Assembly: GCF_002844235.1 (NCBI RefSeq)
Contig: NZ_PGTS01000008.1
Location: 124,001-188,000 of the forward strand
DNA: 64,000 bases
Source of the DNA: Thalassospira povalilytica
GTDB taxonomy: Bacteria; Pseudomonadota; Alphaproteobacteria; Rhodospirillales; Thalassospiraceae
Direction of reading: 5' to 3'
A model generated the notes under the pieces. It saw only the letters and a list, made by a program, of their open reading frames with translations, made no database searches and was not told the DNA's origin. Below, piece after piece: positions 44,884 through 53,891 of the stretch. Made by a program: the position numbers and the translations under genes. Positions within the stretch are counted from its first letter, which is position 1; the number at the start of each line of letters is the position of its first letter.

Positions 44884-46656
44884 ATGACCTTGCCGCGTCT
44901 TGGGAAATATATCCCCGTCCTTGACTGGGGCCGCAGCTATGACCGGACTGCGTTCGGCAATGATATGGTTGCTGCCATCATTGTGACGATCATGCTGATC
45001 CCGCAATCGCTGGCCTATGCGCTTCTGGCGGGATTGCCGCCAGAAGCCGGGCTTTATGCATCGATTGTCCCGATCATTCTTTATGCCATTTTCGGCACAA
45101 GCCGCGCATTGGCCGTTGGGCCGGTGGCCGTGGTTTCGCTGATGACGGCCGCTGCGATCGGCAATGTGGCCGAGGCAGGCACGATGGGCTATGCGGTGGC
45201 GGCCCTTACACTTGCGGCGCTTTCCGGGGCGATCCTGCTTGCGATGGGGGTGTTCAAGCTTGGTTTCCTGGCCAACTTTCTGTCCCATCCGGTGATTGCC
45301 GGATTTATCACCGCATCGGGCATTCTGATTGCGACAAGCCAGATCAGGCACATTCTGGGCGTGGATGCCGGCGGGCATAATCTTTGGGAAATGGTGACAT
45401 CCCTTGTTGCGCATCTTCCGCAAACCAATCCGATGACCCTGTTGATTGGCGGGCTTGCAACGCTGTTTCTGTTCTGGGTGCGCAAGGGGCTTAAACCCGC
45501 CTTGCGCAAAATCGGCATAGGGCCACGACTTGCCGATGTCGTGACAAAGGCCGGACCGGTTGCCGCGGTCATGGTGACGACCTTTGCGGTTTGGCAGTTT
45601 CATCTGGCCGATGGTGGCGTGAAAATTGTCGGCGACGTGCCCCAAAGTCTGCCGCCGCTGACCATGCCCGATTTTTCGGTCGGACTGGTGTCGGATTTGC
45701 TGGTGCCAGCCATTCTGATTTCTGTAATCGGATTTGTTGAATCGATCTCGGTTGCGCAAACCTTGGCCGCCAAGCGCCGTCAGCGCATCAACCCGGATCA
45801 GGAACTTATTGGTCTTGGTGCGGCAAACATCGGGGCGGCCTTTACCGGTGGCTATCCGGTGACCGGTGGCTTTGCCCGTTCGGTTGTCAATTTCGATGCC
45901 GGTGCGCAAACCCCGGCGGCCGGTGCCTTTACCGCAATTGGTTTGGCGATCGCGGCTATCGCGCTTACGCCGCTTGTTTATTTCCTGCCCAAGGCAACGC
46001 TTGCCGCCACGATCATTGTGGCCGTGCTGTCGCTGGTCGATTTTTCGATCCTTAAAACCAGCTGGCAATATTCAAAGGCCGATTTCGTCGCGGTGCTGGC
46101 AACGATCCTTTTGACGCTGGGCTTCGGTGTTGAAGTCGGGGTGACGTCGGGTGTTGTGCTGTCGATCGGGTTGTTCCTGTATAAAACGTCACGGCCCCAT
46201 ATTGCCGAGGTCGGACTGGTGCCAAGCACCCAGCATTTCCGTAACATCAAACGTCACAAGGTGATTACCGATCCATCGATCCTGACGATCCGCATTGACG
46301 AAAGCCTGTATTTTGCCAATGCCCGTTTTCTTGAAGATTACATCTTTGATCGTGTGGTCGGGGATGACCGGCTCAGGCATGTCATTCTGATGTGTTCGGC
46401 CATCAACGAGATTGATCTGAGCGCACTGGAATCGCTTGAAGCCATCAATCACCGGCTTGATGAAATGTGTATTGCCCTGCATCTGTCAGAAGTCAAAGGC
46501 CCGGTGATGGACCGTCTGAAATGCGCCCATTTTCTTGATGATCTGACCGGAAGGGTTTTTCTGTCGCAATATGACGCCATGCGCGAGCTGCTTGGCAAAT
46601 TATCGGTGTCTGATGCGATTGACACGAATGACAATTCATCTGCCAAAACCGGCTGA
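44884..46656 (+). CDS. SulP family anion transporter with STAS domain, sulfur cassette
   Basis: A 590-residue membrane protein with 10 or more hydrophobic segments and a C-terminal STAS domain (~440-560: ILTIRIDESLYFANARFLEDYI, VILMCSAINEIDLSALESLEAINHRL). The SulP signature PQSLAYALLAGLPPEAGLYASIVPIILYAIFGTSRALAVGPVAVVSLM is complete. Start is the ATG at 44884; an upstream in-frame TTG adds 9 residues. It follows a persulfide dioxygenase, so sulfite or sulfate export is plausible. It is clearly diverged from the SulP at 10.2 kb. It ends at a bidirectional terminator. Confidence 0.92.
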   Translation: MTLPRLGKYIPVLDWGRSYDRTAFGNDMVAAIIVTIMLIPQSLAYALLAGLPPEAGLYASIVPIILYAIFGTSRALAVGPVAVVSLMTAAAIGNVAEAGTMGYAVAALTLAALSGAILLAMGVFKLGFLANFLSHPVIAGFITASGILIATSQIRHILGVDAGGHNLWEMVTSLVAHLPQTNPMTLLIGGLATLFLFWVRKGLKPALRKIGIGPRLADVVTKAGPVAAVMVTTFAVWQFHLADGGVKIVGDVPQSLPPLTMPDFSVGLVSDLLVPAILISVIGFVESISVAQTLAAKRRQRINPDQELIGLGAANIGAAFTGGYPVTGGFARSVVNFDAGAQTPAAGAFTAIGLAIAAIALTPLVYFLPKATLAATIIVAVLSLVDFSILKTSWQYSKADFVAVLATILLTLGFGVEVGVTSGVVLSIGLFLYKTSRPHIAEVGLVPSTQHFRNIKRHKVITDPSILTIRIDESLYFANARFLEDYIFDRVVGDDRLRHVILMCSAINEIDLSALESLEAINHRLDEMCIALHLSEVKGPVMDRLKCAHFLDDLTGRVFLSQYDAMRELLGKLSVSDAIDTNDNSSAKTG

Positions 46657-46663
46657 AAACATA

Positions 46664-46696
46664 AAAAAGCCCGGCATTCGATTTGCCGGGCTTTTT
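46664..46696. terminator. Bidirectional terminator after SulP and the BenE-like gene
   Basis: AAAAAGCCCGGCA (46664-46676) pairs with TGCCGGGCTTTTT (46684-46696) around a 7-base loop; the flanking genes are convergent. Confidence 0.94.
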
Positions 46697-46711
46697 CGCA
46701 ATTCAGAATAT

Positions 46712-47887
46712 CTAGCGGTTTCTGAGATGGGTCAGAAGATAAATCAGACCACCGGCAAGCAATCCCCAGAATGCCCCGGAAATTCCATAGAATGTCAGTC
46801 CGGCGGCCGTAACGATAAAGGTCACGGCGGCGGCCTCGCGGGCGTCTTCCTCGCGAAAGGCGGCAACGGCTGATCCGGCAAAGGCGCCAATCAGGGCCAG
46901 TCCGGCAACCGCTTCGATCAGGATGCCCGGTGCAAGGCTGATAAAGGCCGTGACAAGACCGGCAAGCAATCCGAACACGATATAGAAAACACCGCCTGAT
47001 ACCGCCGCCCAATACCGTTTGGCCGGATCGGGATGGGCATCCTTGCCCGCGCACAGGGCTGCGGTAATGGCCGCCAGATTGACCGCATGACCACCGAACG
47101 GGGCCGAAAGCAGTGAAAAAATACCCGTCACGGTAAAAAGCGGGCCGGGCGGGGTGTCATAGTCATTGGCGCGCAAGACCGCCGTGCCCGGAATGTTTTG
47201 CGATGCCATGGTGACGATAAACAACGGAAGCGCAATGCCGACCAGACCACCAAGCGTGAAAACCGGCATCACAAATTCGACCGGCGGGGCGATCGATCCG
47301 CTTAAATCCGACAGCGCATTTTCCGGGAAATCGACCCCGAAAATCATGACGGCGATAAAGGCCAGCAAGGCCGCAGGCACCGCCAGAAGACGATTAAATC
47401 GCCCGACCACCAGCCAGGCAATCGCAATCGGCAGGCCAAGCAACGGATCAAATGCAACCGCCTTGACCGGGGCCAGACACAGGCCCAGCAACACCCCGGC
47501 CAGCATCGCATTGGCAAGTGGGGCAGGAATGCCGGCAACGGCCCGGCCCAACGGTTTCCACACGCCGCTTATGATGATCAGGATTGCACAGACGATAAAC
47601 GCACCGACCGCAACCGCAAATCCGCCTTCGATCGCACCGGATGTGGCAAGCAAAGCCGCCCCGGGCGTTGACCAGGCGATGCTGATCGGAAGACGGGTCT
47701 TGAGCGACAGCACAATCGCACACAGCCCCATGGAAATCGAAAGCGCCATCAGGCCCGATGCGGCTTGTTGCGGTGTTGCACCAACCGCACTCAGCCCCTG
47801 AAGGACAACAGCAAACGAACTGGCAGACCCGACAAAGCCTGCCAACAGGCCCATGAAAATACTCTGGGGCGAAATATCGCGCAGCAT
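46712..47887 (-). CDS. BenE family benzoate/H+ symporter
   Basis: A 391-residue membrane protein from the ATG at 47887 (CGGAG upstream). It has 10-12 hydrophobic segments with FMGLLAGFVGSASSFAVVLQGLSAVGATPQQAASGL and RLPISIAWSTPGAALLATSGAIEGGFAVAVGAF, both BenE landmarks, and GHAVNLAAITAALCAG. The family takes up benzoate-like aromatic acids. No benzoate degradation genes are near, so the true substrate is uncertain. Confidence 0.9.
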   Translation of the reverse strand: MLRDISPQSIFMGLLAGFVGSASSFAVVLQGLSAVGATPQQAASGLMALSISMGLCAIVLSLKTRLPISIAWSTPGAALLATSGAIEGGFAVAVGAFIVCAILIIISGVWKPLGRAVAGIPAPLANAMLAGVLLGLCLAPVKAVAFDPLLGLPIAIAWLVVGRFNRLLAVPAALLAFIAVMIFGVDFPENALSDLSGSIAPPVEFVMPVFTLGGLVGIALPLFIVTMASQNIPGTAVLRANDYDTPPGPLFTVTGIFSLLSAPFGGHAVNLAAITAALCAGKDAHPDPAKRYWAAVSGGVFYIVFGLLAGLVTAFISLAPGILIEAVAGLALIGAFAGSAVAAFREEDAREAAAVTFIVTAAGLTFYGISGAFWGLLAGGLIYLLTHLRNR

Positions 47888-47965
47888 GGTGGCTCCGGAA
47901 TATGGATGTTTTGATATCAAGGTGACGCGGTTTTCGACCCTAGCGGGAAGTCCTTGATCCCACCA

Positions 47966-48002
47966 GAAAAATTAAGGCCCTGCACCATGAGGTTGCAGGG
48001 CC
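47966..48002 (-). terminator. Terminator after the low-GC lipoprotein gene
   Basis: Stem GGCCCTGCA (47976-47984) pairs with TGCAGGGCC (47994-48002). On the minus strand it is followed by TTAATTTTTC. Confidence 0.88.
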
Positions 48003-48032
48003 AGATTCGGTATTTCGGATTTTTCAGGTTAT

Positions 48033-48974
48033 TCACGAACGCAGTTCAAATTGCACTCTGCGTTTTTCGGTGTCCGATCCGCTTGCGACAAAGTTTTGTC
48101 CTGGGCGGTTCGTCCAAATGCCGTCAGCGTGAAGGCCATTGGTGCATTCCAATTCCCAGCTACCTGTCAGCGTTGTTTTCTGTGCATTCACCGCTGTTCC
48201 TGTGCATTGCGCACTTTCATCTGGGAGCGAGAATTTAAACTCGACTTGCGCTGCTGTTTCGCGGGTAACGGAGCCAGAAAATTCATCAACCAACCCGGCC
48301 CAGGAACCATTGATTGTTGTTAGTGGCAATTTTTTCGCGCCCGGCAGCGGGTTCACATTGGAAAATGCAGACGCAATGTTCTTTTTGTCATCTTCCGTTA
48401 TCAGGTCAATTTTGTGAATGAACTCTTCAGGGGACACGCTGAACTTGTCGCCACAGGTTCCGAACTCGACGACAGCATCTGGAAGCCCGCGATCATTATC
48501 GTAGGGCGTCGGGCCCTTAAATCGCTTGGTAAAGCTGCCAACGATGCATTTGTCATTTTGGGCAAAATAGCCCTTTGTTCTCGGAGAAATCACGTCCAGT
48601 TCAACAAAGTCATCTTTGGAAACAGGAAATTTTTTCGCCAACTTTGTGAAAATGTCCACATTCGCGAAACGTCTCTCGTTACTGTCAGAGAACCAGGCTA
48701 TGTTGATGAATTCAATCGTAATGAATGAACGCCCCGAATCCCAGATGATGGTTTCCATCCATCCCTGACCGTTGTTGCGCTGTTTTGCGTCTGTGATGTA
48801 GTCGCTGGAAGGTTTCAGGAAGGCGAAGGTGTTAAACCGACTTTCAGTTGGAGTAAAAGATCCCTTGTCGTCGATTTTCAGAGAACGACCTTTTACATCG
48901 GTCGGACCTCCGTCTGTTACGCATGCAGTTAATGAAGCCGTCATAACAAGCGCAAAGCAAAGTCTTGAGAGCAT
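48033..48974 (-). CDS. Predicted lipoprotein, unknown function, lower GC
   Basis: 313 residues. Signal MLSRLCFALVMTASLTACVTDGG with lipobox LTAC predicts an outer-membrane or periplasm-anchored protein. The mature part has no family I recognise. It contains two weak domains, one around YITDAKQRNNGQGWMETIIWDSGRSFITIEFINIAWFSD and a C-terminal beta-rich one (INGSWAGLVDEFSGSVTRETAAQVEFKFSLPDESAQCTGTAVNAQKTTLTGSWELECTNGLHADG). The latter resembles secreted ligand-binding beta structures. Sampled lines of the gene run from about 37 to 55 percent G+C, lower than the neighbours, which hints at transfer. Confidence 0.7.
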   Translation of the reverse strand: MLSRLCFALVMTASLTACVTDGGPTDVKGRSLKIDDKGSFTPTESRFNTFAFLKPSSDYITDAKQRNNGQGWMETIIWDSGRSFITIEFINIAWFSDSNERRFANVDIFTKLAKKFPVSKDDFVELDVISPRTKGYFAQNDKCIVGSFTKRFKGPTPYDNDRGLPDAVVEFGTCGDKFSVSPEEFIHKIDLITEDDKKNIASAFSNVNPLPGAKKLPLTTINGSWAGLVDEFSGSVTRETAAQVEFKFSLPDESAQCTGTAVNAQKTTLTGSWELECTNGLHADGIWTNRPGQNFVASGSDTEKRRVQFELRS

Positions 48975-49063
48975 TAGAGAACTTTCTTTTTTGTCGGTGA
49001 ATCGAACTTCACTAAACTAAGCCATCAAATGTTGTCATTCTACCTTAAATTGTTGCCGATGAA

Positions 49064-49091
49064 ATGCAAACATCCCCTCGCATTGGAGGGG
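49064..49091 (-). terminator. Candidate terminator after the motor-like operon
   Basis: Stem CCCCTC (49074-49079) with GAGGGG (49086-49091), followed on the minus strand by ATGTTTGCATTT. Short stem, moderate support. It lies 25 bases after the last gene of the operon. Confidence 0.5.
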
Positions 49092-49116
49092 CTGTTTGTT
49101 TTACACCTATGAAGAC

Positions 49117-50280
49117 TTATCGCTCGGTGATCTTGAACTCGATGCGCCGGTTGCGGCGATAGGCGATTTCATCGTCGCGGTTATCAAGGGGCTGATATTC
49201 ACCAAAGCCTGCTGCTACCAGCCGGTTGGGCGGGACGCCCTGATCGATCAGGAATTTGACCACCGATATGGCACGTGCCGATGACAGTTCCCAGTTCGAT
49301 GCGAATTTGAGGTTACGGATCGGAACCTTGTCCGTATGACCGTCAACACGCATGACCCAGTCAATATCGTCGGGAATTTCCGATGCAATCGTCGTCAGGG
49401 TCTGACCAAGTTTTGCCAGCTGTTCCTGACCTTCTTCGCCAAGATCGGCTGATCCCGATCCAAACAGAACTTCGGACTGGAACACAAAGCGGTCACCGAC
49501 AACGCGGATATCCTGACGGTCGCCAAGAACTTCGCGCAGGCGGCCAAAGAACTCCGAACGATAACGCTGCAACTCGGCAACCTTGGTGGCAAGTGCCGCA
49601 TTCAGGCGCTGTCCAAGATTGACGATCTGGGCTTCCTTGTCGGCATTCTCGCGTTCGGACGCCTCAAGTGCGGCTTCGATCTTTTGCAATTGCTGGCGCA
49701 GGGCAAGCATCTGCTGATTAAGGGCAGCGACCTGTGCCTGTGCTTCTGCGCTCAGATTTTTCTGGGTTTCAAGTTCCGATGCCCGCGAGGCGAGCAGTGC
49801 AGAAAGTTCTTCGATGCGGGTTTCCTGATCGGCGATCTTTTCTTCGCTGTTGCTGCGCAGTTCCGAAAGCTCGGTCTCCTTGGTTTCAAGGGTCGCCAAA
49901 GCAGCAAGAAGCTTCTTCTCGATCTCGTCAGCCGAAAGTTTGGCATCTGCAAGCTGGGTCGCAAGGGCGGCCGCGCGGGACTTCAAGTCGTCACGCTGGT
50001 CGCTGGTATTGGAAAGCTCGGTGGTCAACTGGGTCAGTTCCAGTTCCATCCGCTGATTGTTTCCACGTTCAAGCGACAAAAGATTGGTCAGCTCGTTGAC
50101 CTGGGCGGTCAAATCGCTCAGTGCTTCGTCACGTCCCGAAAGGGCGGCACCCAGATAAACCTGCGCAATGACAAAGATCATCAGAAGAAAGATGATCACC
50201 ATCAAAAGCGTTGCCAGCGCATCAACGAAGCCCGGCCAAGTATTCACATCGCGGTTACGACGGCGCGAAAGCCCGATCAT
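49117..50280 (-). CDS. MotB-like/OmpA-domain peptidoglycan-binding membrane protein
   Basis: A 387-residue protein. A short cytoplasmic start with NTWPGFVDALATLLMVIIFLLMIFVIAQVYLG gives one transmembrane helix with an Asp near its start, the MotB/ExbD pattern. Then a long coiled coil (residues ~50-240, heptads with Leu, Glu and Gln) spans the periplasm. The C-terminal OmpA domain (~250-387) has DGHTDKVPIRN, NWELSSARAISVVKFLIDQGVPPNRLVAAGFGEYQP and RRNRRIEFKITER, which binds peptidoglycan. It is coupled to the MotA-like gene 4 bases upstream and is probably its partner. Confidence 0.9.
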   Translation of the reverse strand: MIGLSRRRNRDVNTWPGFVDALATLLMVIIFLLMIFVIAQVYLGAALSGRDEALSDLTAQVNELTNLLSLERGNNQRMELELTQLTTELSNTSDQRDDLKSRAAALATQLADAKLSADEIEKKLLAALATLETKETELSELRSNSEEKIADQETRIEELSALLASRASELETQKNLSAEAQAQVAALNQQMLALRQQLQKIEAALEASERENADKEAQIVNLGQRLNAALATKVAELQRYRSEFFGRLREVLGDRQDIRVVGDRFVFQSEVLFGSGSADLGEEGQEQLAKLGQTLTTIASEIPDDIDWVMRVDGHTDKVPIRNLKFASNWELSSARAISVVKFLIDQGVPPNRLVAAGFGEYQPLDNRDDEIAYRRNRRIEFKITER

Positions 50281-50284
50281 GCGA

Positions 50285-51469
50285 TCAGCCCTCCTCGGCG
50301 ATGGCGGCGATGGTACGGGCCAGAAGCTTGATCTCGCTTCTGATTTCCTGTGTGGACTGCTGGCGGCCGACGGTCAGTTCTTCGGCAACACGGCCAAGCT
50401 GGTTATCAAGCGAACGGATATGGGCGCGCGTGTTGTCGTCAATCCCGAAGCTGCCCATTTTCATGGAGTCCGCCAGCTGATCAAGCACCGGTTTCAGGTG
50501 CATCTGGTTTTCCGCCAGCTTGACCATCAATTGCTGTTCGGCCTTCATCTGATCGGTCAGGGTCGACAATTTGTCGGCCAGATCAATCAGGGTATTGTGC
50601 GACTTGATTTGGGAGCTTTCCGAACGCTGGATGGAATTTTGCAGTCCTTCCATATTGTCGGCCATCTGTTCGATCAGTGCCGAAAGATAGGCCGGAACCG
50701 ACTGTTCGCCATCCGAAAGCGCGCTTCCCGAACCCAGACGGGTGAAGCTTGAAAGCCATTCTTCAAGATCGTTGAAGAACCGGTTCTGGGCCTGACCGGC
50801 CTGCATATCCAGAAGACCAAGTGCCAGCGAACCGGCAAGACCAAACAGCGAGGACGAGAACGCCGTTCCCATGCCGCTCAGCGGCTCTGACAGGCCTTCC
50901 TTAAGATCAGAGAACCATAGATCCATGTTCGATCCGCTGCCGACATTGACATTGCCAATGACATCGGCAACCGAGTTCACGGTCTGAAGCAGGCCCCAGA
51001 AAGTACCCAACAGACCAAGAAACACCAGAAGACCAACGATATAGCGCGACAATTCGCGGCTTTCATCAAGGCGCGACCGGATGGAATCAAGGATGGTACG
51101 GGTCGATGTGGTCGAAAGTTGCGGGCGATCGCGGCGCTGTTCGGCCATCATGCTGGCCATCGGGGCCAGAAGTTTCGGCGGAACCTGTGATGTCAGGCCC
51201 GGGCGCGACCGACGGAAATCCTCGATCCAGGTGACTTCCGGTGACAGGCTGGCAGCCATGCGGAAGGTGTAAATCACCCCGACGACAAATACGCCAAGGA
51301 TCAAGCCATTAAGAACAGCATTGGCCATAAAGGCATCAGACAATGCAGGGAACAGCAGGGCGCCGACCCCGACGATGATGGCAACAAAGATCGCCATACG
51401 TGTCAGATAACTTCCGGGTTTGGTAATGGGCAGGAGCGTACCTGCACCATTGGCCGATTGACTGCTCAT
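50285..51469 (-). CDS. MotA/TolQ/ExbB-like proton channel protein
   Basis: A 394-residue inner-membrane protein with four hydrophobic segments: TRMAIFVAIIVGVGALLFPAL, VLNGLILGVFVVGVIYTFRM, LSRYIVGLLVFLGLLGTFWGLLQTV and TAFSSSLFGLAGSLALGLLDM. The last two with GLLGTFWGLLQTVNSV and GMGTAFSSSLFGLAGSL match the MotA/TolQ/ExbB proton-channel domain. A long hydrophilic C-terminal part (~240-394) is helical. It is the middle gene of the OmpA / channel / MotB-like operon. No flagellar or tonB genes are near. Confidence 0.88.
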   Translation of the reverse strand: MSSQSANGAGTLLPITKPGSYLTRMAIFVAIIVGVGALLFPALSDAFMANAVLNGLILGVFVVGVIYTFRMAASLSPEVTWIEDFRRSRPGLTSQVPPKLLAPMASMMAEQRRDRPQLSTTSTRTILDSIRSRLDESRELSRYIVGLLVFLGLLGTFWGLLQTVNSVADVIGNVNVGSGSNMDLWFSDLKEGLSEPLSGMGTAFSSSLFGLAGSLALGLLDMQAGQAQNRFFNDLEEWLSSFTRLGSGSALSDGEQSVPAYLSALIEQMADNMEGLQNSIQRSESSQIKSHNTLIDLADKLSTLTDQMKAEQQLMVKLAENQMHLKPVLDQLADSMKMGSFGIDDNTRAHIRSLDNQLGRVAEELTVGRQQSTQEIRSEIKLLARTIAAIAEEG

Positions 51470-51481
51470 GATGGATTAATC

Positions 51482-52765
51482 CTAGCGTTGAACGGTTTTG
51501 ATATCGACGCGATCGGCAGGGCCGGACGGAACATTCGCACCCAGGGCACGAACATCAATGCGCGTTGAACGCACGCCCTGATCAATCAGATAGGAACGAA
51601 CCTGAAGCGCACGCGACAGCGACAGGCGGCGCGCCTTGGATGCATTGGCACCATCGCCCTGGGCATAGGCCTGAAGCTGGATGCGAAGACTGTCATCCTT
51701 GTTCATTGCTGAAATCACCTGATCAAGCGCGCTTTTGGCCTGACCGGTCAGCTCAAAGCTGTCTGCGGCAAAGCCAAGGCTGTATTCGTCACTGCCAGCG
51801 GTCGGCATCGGGGCCGGTGCGGCCTGGTTTGCCGGGGGAACGGCTGCTTCCTCGGCGGCCGGTTTCGGTGCCGGTTCTGCTTTCGCTGCCGGGGCTGTTT
51901 CCGCCATGGTGGCGGCAGATTGCGTGGTGTCGGGTGACGGTGCCGGCGGCGGCGGAACTTCGTTGCCCTTGGCAATCGGTTCGACGACCGGTGCACTTGG
52001 TGCCGACGATGCGCCACTGTCATCAGACAAAAGCGGCGGGGCCTTTGGCGGTTCGACCATCTCGGCTGTTTCTGTCGTCGGGGCAGGTGCCGGTGCTGAT
52101 ACAGGTGCAGATGTAGACGCCGCTGCGACCGGTGTTGCCTGTGCCGGGCTCGAAGCCGGTGCTTCGGTCATGACCGGTGCGGCTGGTGCCGGTGTCGGTG
52201 CCGGGGCAGATGCCGGTTTGGTCAGCGGTGTTGGCGCATTTGCATTTGATGTGCTGCTGGCAACCGCGACCGGCGCGGCAGGCTTGCTGCGCGGCCCAGA
52301 CGTCGGCGCAGGCTGTTCAAGGGCGATGACCTGATTGGCACCATCATCCATTGCCGCTGACGGGTTTACACCCGGGACACCATAAAATTCTGATTGGGTC
52401 GGAAATGCGCTGCCGCCAGCCGAACCATCAATGACAACCGTCTCAAAGTCGCTGTCATAGGTGCCTGCACTGCCGGTTTCGGCAAACTGGTTGCTGGCAA
52501 GAAATTCGGATTTCGGTTTGGTTTCCGGAAAGATCAGATCACCACCGGGCATCACGATATGTTCGCGTGACACGGACGGTGAAAGATATTGCGGGACGGT
52601 TGGCTGATCACCAAAACCGTCTGCGACGTCCCAGTTTACCTGGACGCTATTGTCAACCGAGACGGGGGAGTATTGCTGTGCGGATGCGTTCGCAGCAAAG
52701 AACACGGTGGTTCCCAGTGCAGCCGACATCGCAAGCACGGAAATCTTGGAATACCCCTTCATCAA
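51482..52765 (-). CDS. OmpA-family envelope protein with Pro/Ala-rich linker
   Basis: A 427-residue secreted protein. The signal peptide MMKGYSKISVLAMSAALGTTVFFAANASAQQ is clear. A small N-terminal segment (35-130) is followed by a ~190-residue linker dominated by Ala, Pro, Ser, Thr and Glu (about 145-330), a stiff low-complexity stretch. The C-terminal OmpA-like domain (~330-427) has LGFAADSFELTGQAKSALDQVISAMNKDDSLRIQLQAYAQGDG and ARRLSLSRALQVRSYLIDQGVRSTRIDVRALG. It is the first gene of the operon, 12 bases before the MotA-like gene. It might connect the outer wall to the channel, an inference. Confidence 0.85.
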   Translation of the reverse strand: MMKGYSKISVLAMSAALGTTVFFAANASAQQYSPVSVDNSVQVNWDVADGFGDQPTVPQYLSPSVSREHIVMPGGDLIFPETKPKSEFLASNQFAETGSAGTYDSDFETVVIDGSAGGSAFPTQSEFYGVPGVNPSAAMDDGANQVIALEQPAPTSGPRSKPAAPVAVASSTSNANAPTPLTKPASAPAPTPAPAAPVMTEAPASSPAQATPVAAASTSAPVSAPAPAPTTETAEMVEPPKAPPLLSDDSGASSAPSAPVVEPIAKGNEVPPPPAPSPDTTQSAATMAETAPAAKAEPAPKPAAEEAAVPPANQAAPAPMPTAGSDEYSLGFAADSFELTGQAKSALDQVISAMNKDDSLRIQLQAYAQGDGANASKARRLSLSRALQVRSYLIDQGVRSTRIDVRALGANVPSGPADRVDIKTVQR

Positions 52766-52966
52766 ATCGCAGGCCCCTTAATACCCTGTGTTTGAAATCG
52801 TCTTATAACGTTTTTCTTTTTTACACAGTTTTGTGTCGATCGTTAGGCACCCGGAAAATTTATCGAATGCCACCCCTGTTGTCTGGCAGCCCGTCAAATG
52901 GCTACGCAGTACCATGCACCATAGCTTAGAGACAGATAATGGACAACCGCTTTGACCGATAAAGCA

Positions 52967-53002
52967 AAAGGGGCACTTCGGTAAATTCCGAAGTGCCCCT
53001 TT
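52967..53002 (-). terminator. Terminator after the inositol-monophosphatase gene
   Basis: A 15-base stem (52967-52981 with 52988-53002) around a 6-base loop, followed on the minus strand by TGCTTTATC. It lies 26 bases after the stop and marks the end of the suhB-like transcript. Confidence 0.9.
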
Positions 53003-53028
53003 CAAAAAACGGTAATAAAAGCGGGATG

Positions 53029-53838
53029 TTAGTCCGTGATCGCTTTCTTAAGCGTTTTGGCCAGAACCGGCTGGATATAGTCGTTGGCTGCAACCACGCT
53101 GCCGGTACCAAGCATGTTGGTGCCGCCATTGGCGTCGCGGACATAACCGCCGGCTTCGGTCACGATCAAAAGACCCGCAGCAATGTCCCAGGCATTGAGA
53201 TGTGCTTCCCAATAGCCGTCATAACGACCGGCTGCGACATAGGCCAGATCAAGGGATGCGGCACCCATGCGACGAACACCCGCACAACGGTCCATGACCG
53301 AATGCAGCTGTTTTTCAAATGCAGCATGATCACCATGACCAAGATGCGGAACGCCACAAGCCAGAACACATTCGTTCAAACGACGGCGGCCGGAAACACG
53401 CAGGCGACGGTTGTCAAGAAACGCACCAAGGCCTTTTTCCGCCCAGAAGCACTCATCCTTGGCAACGTCATAAATCATGCCAGCGATGATTTCGTCACCC
53501 TTCTGAAGGGCAACCGAAATGGCAAAATGCGGAATGCCATGCAAGAAGTTGGTGGTGCCATCAAGCGGATCAATGATCCAGCGATGTTCCGGATCGGAAC
53601 CCTTGACCTCACCGCCTTCTTCAAGAAGGAAGCCGTAACCCGGACGGGCACGTTCAAGTTCTTCACGCAGGCGTTTCTCGGCACGGTGATCAGCCGCAGA
53701 TACGAAATCTGCCGGGCCTTTCATCGACACCTGAAGGTTTTCGACTTCACCGAAGTCGCGTTTCAGTCCATAGGCTGCCTTTTCGACAGCCTTGTACATA
53801 ACGTTGATATTCGCAGAACGACGGGCGGCGCCTCGCAC
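53029..53838 (-). CDS. suhB: Inositol monophosphatase family protein
   Basis: A 269-residue Mg-dependent phosphatase of the SuhB group. The start is a GTG at 53838 with GGGAGA 8 bases upstream; the residues RGAARRSANINVMYKAVEKAA resemble related proteins. Active-site motifs: LLEEGGE, IIDPLDGTTNFLHG, and WDIAAGLLIVTEAGG with the second metal aspartate. It may remove phosphate from inositol-1-phosphate or a related sugar phosphate, or act in ribosome biogenesis as SuhB does. It precedes efp divergence-free on the same strand. Confidence 0.94.
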   Translation of the reverse strand: MRGAARRSANINVMYKAVEKAAYGLKRDFGEVENLQVSMKGPADFVSAADHRAEKRLREELERARPGYGFLLEEGGEVKGSDPEHRWIIDPLDGTTNFLHGIPHFAISVALQKGDEIIAGMIYDVAKDECFWAEKGLGAFLDNRRLRVSGRRRLNECVLACGVPHLGHGDHAAFEKQLHSVMDRCAGVRRMGAASLDLAYVAAGRYDGYWEAHLNAWDIAAGLLIVTEAGGYVRDANGGTNMLGTGSVVAANDYIQPVLAKTLKKAITD

Positions 53839-53891
53839 GGCATATCTCCCGGTGTTTGAATTAAAGAAAAACCGAAGGGCAGGGAACGCCC

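Noticed and set aside
49117-52765. Zorya anti-phage defence (ZorA/ZorB-like)
   Set aside because: Motor-like pair is present, but no ZorC, ZorD or ZorE effector genes are nearby; the surrounding genes are housekeeping.
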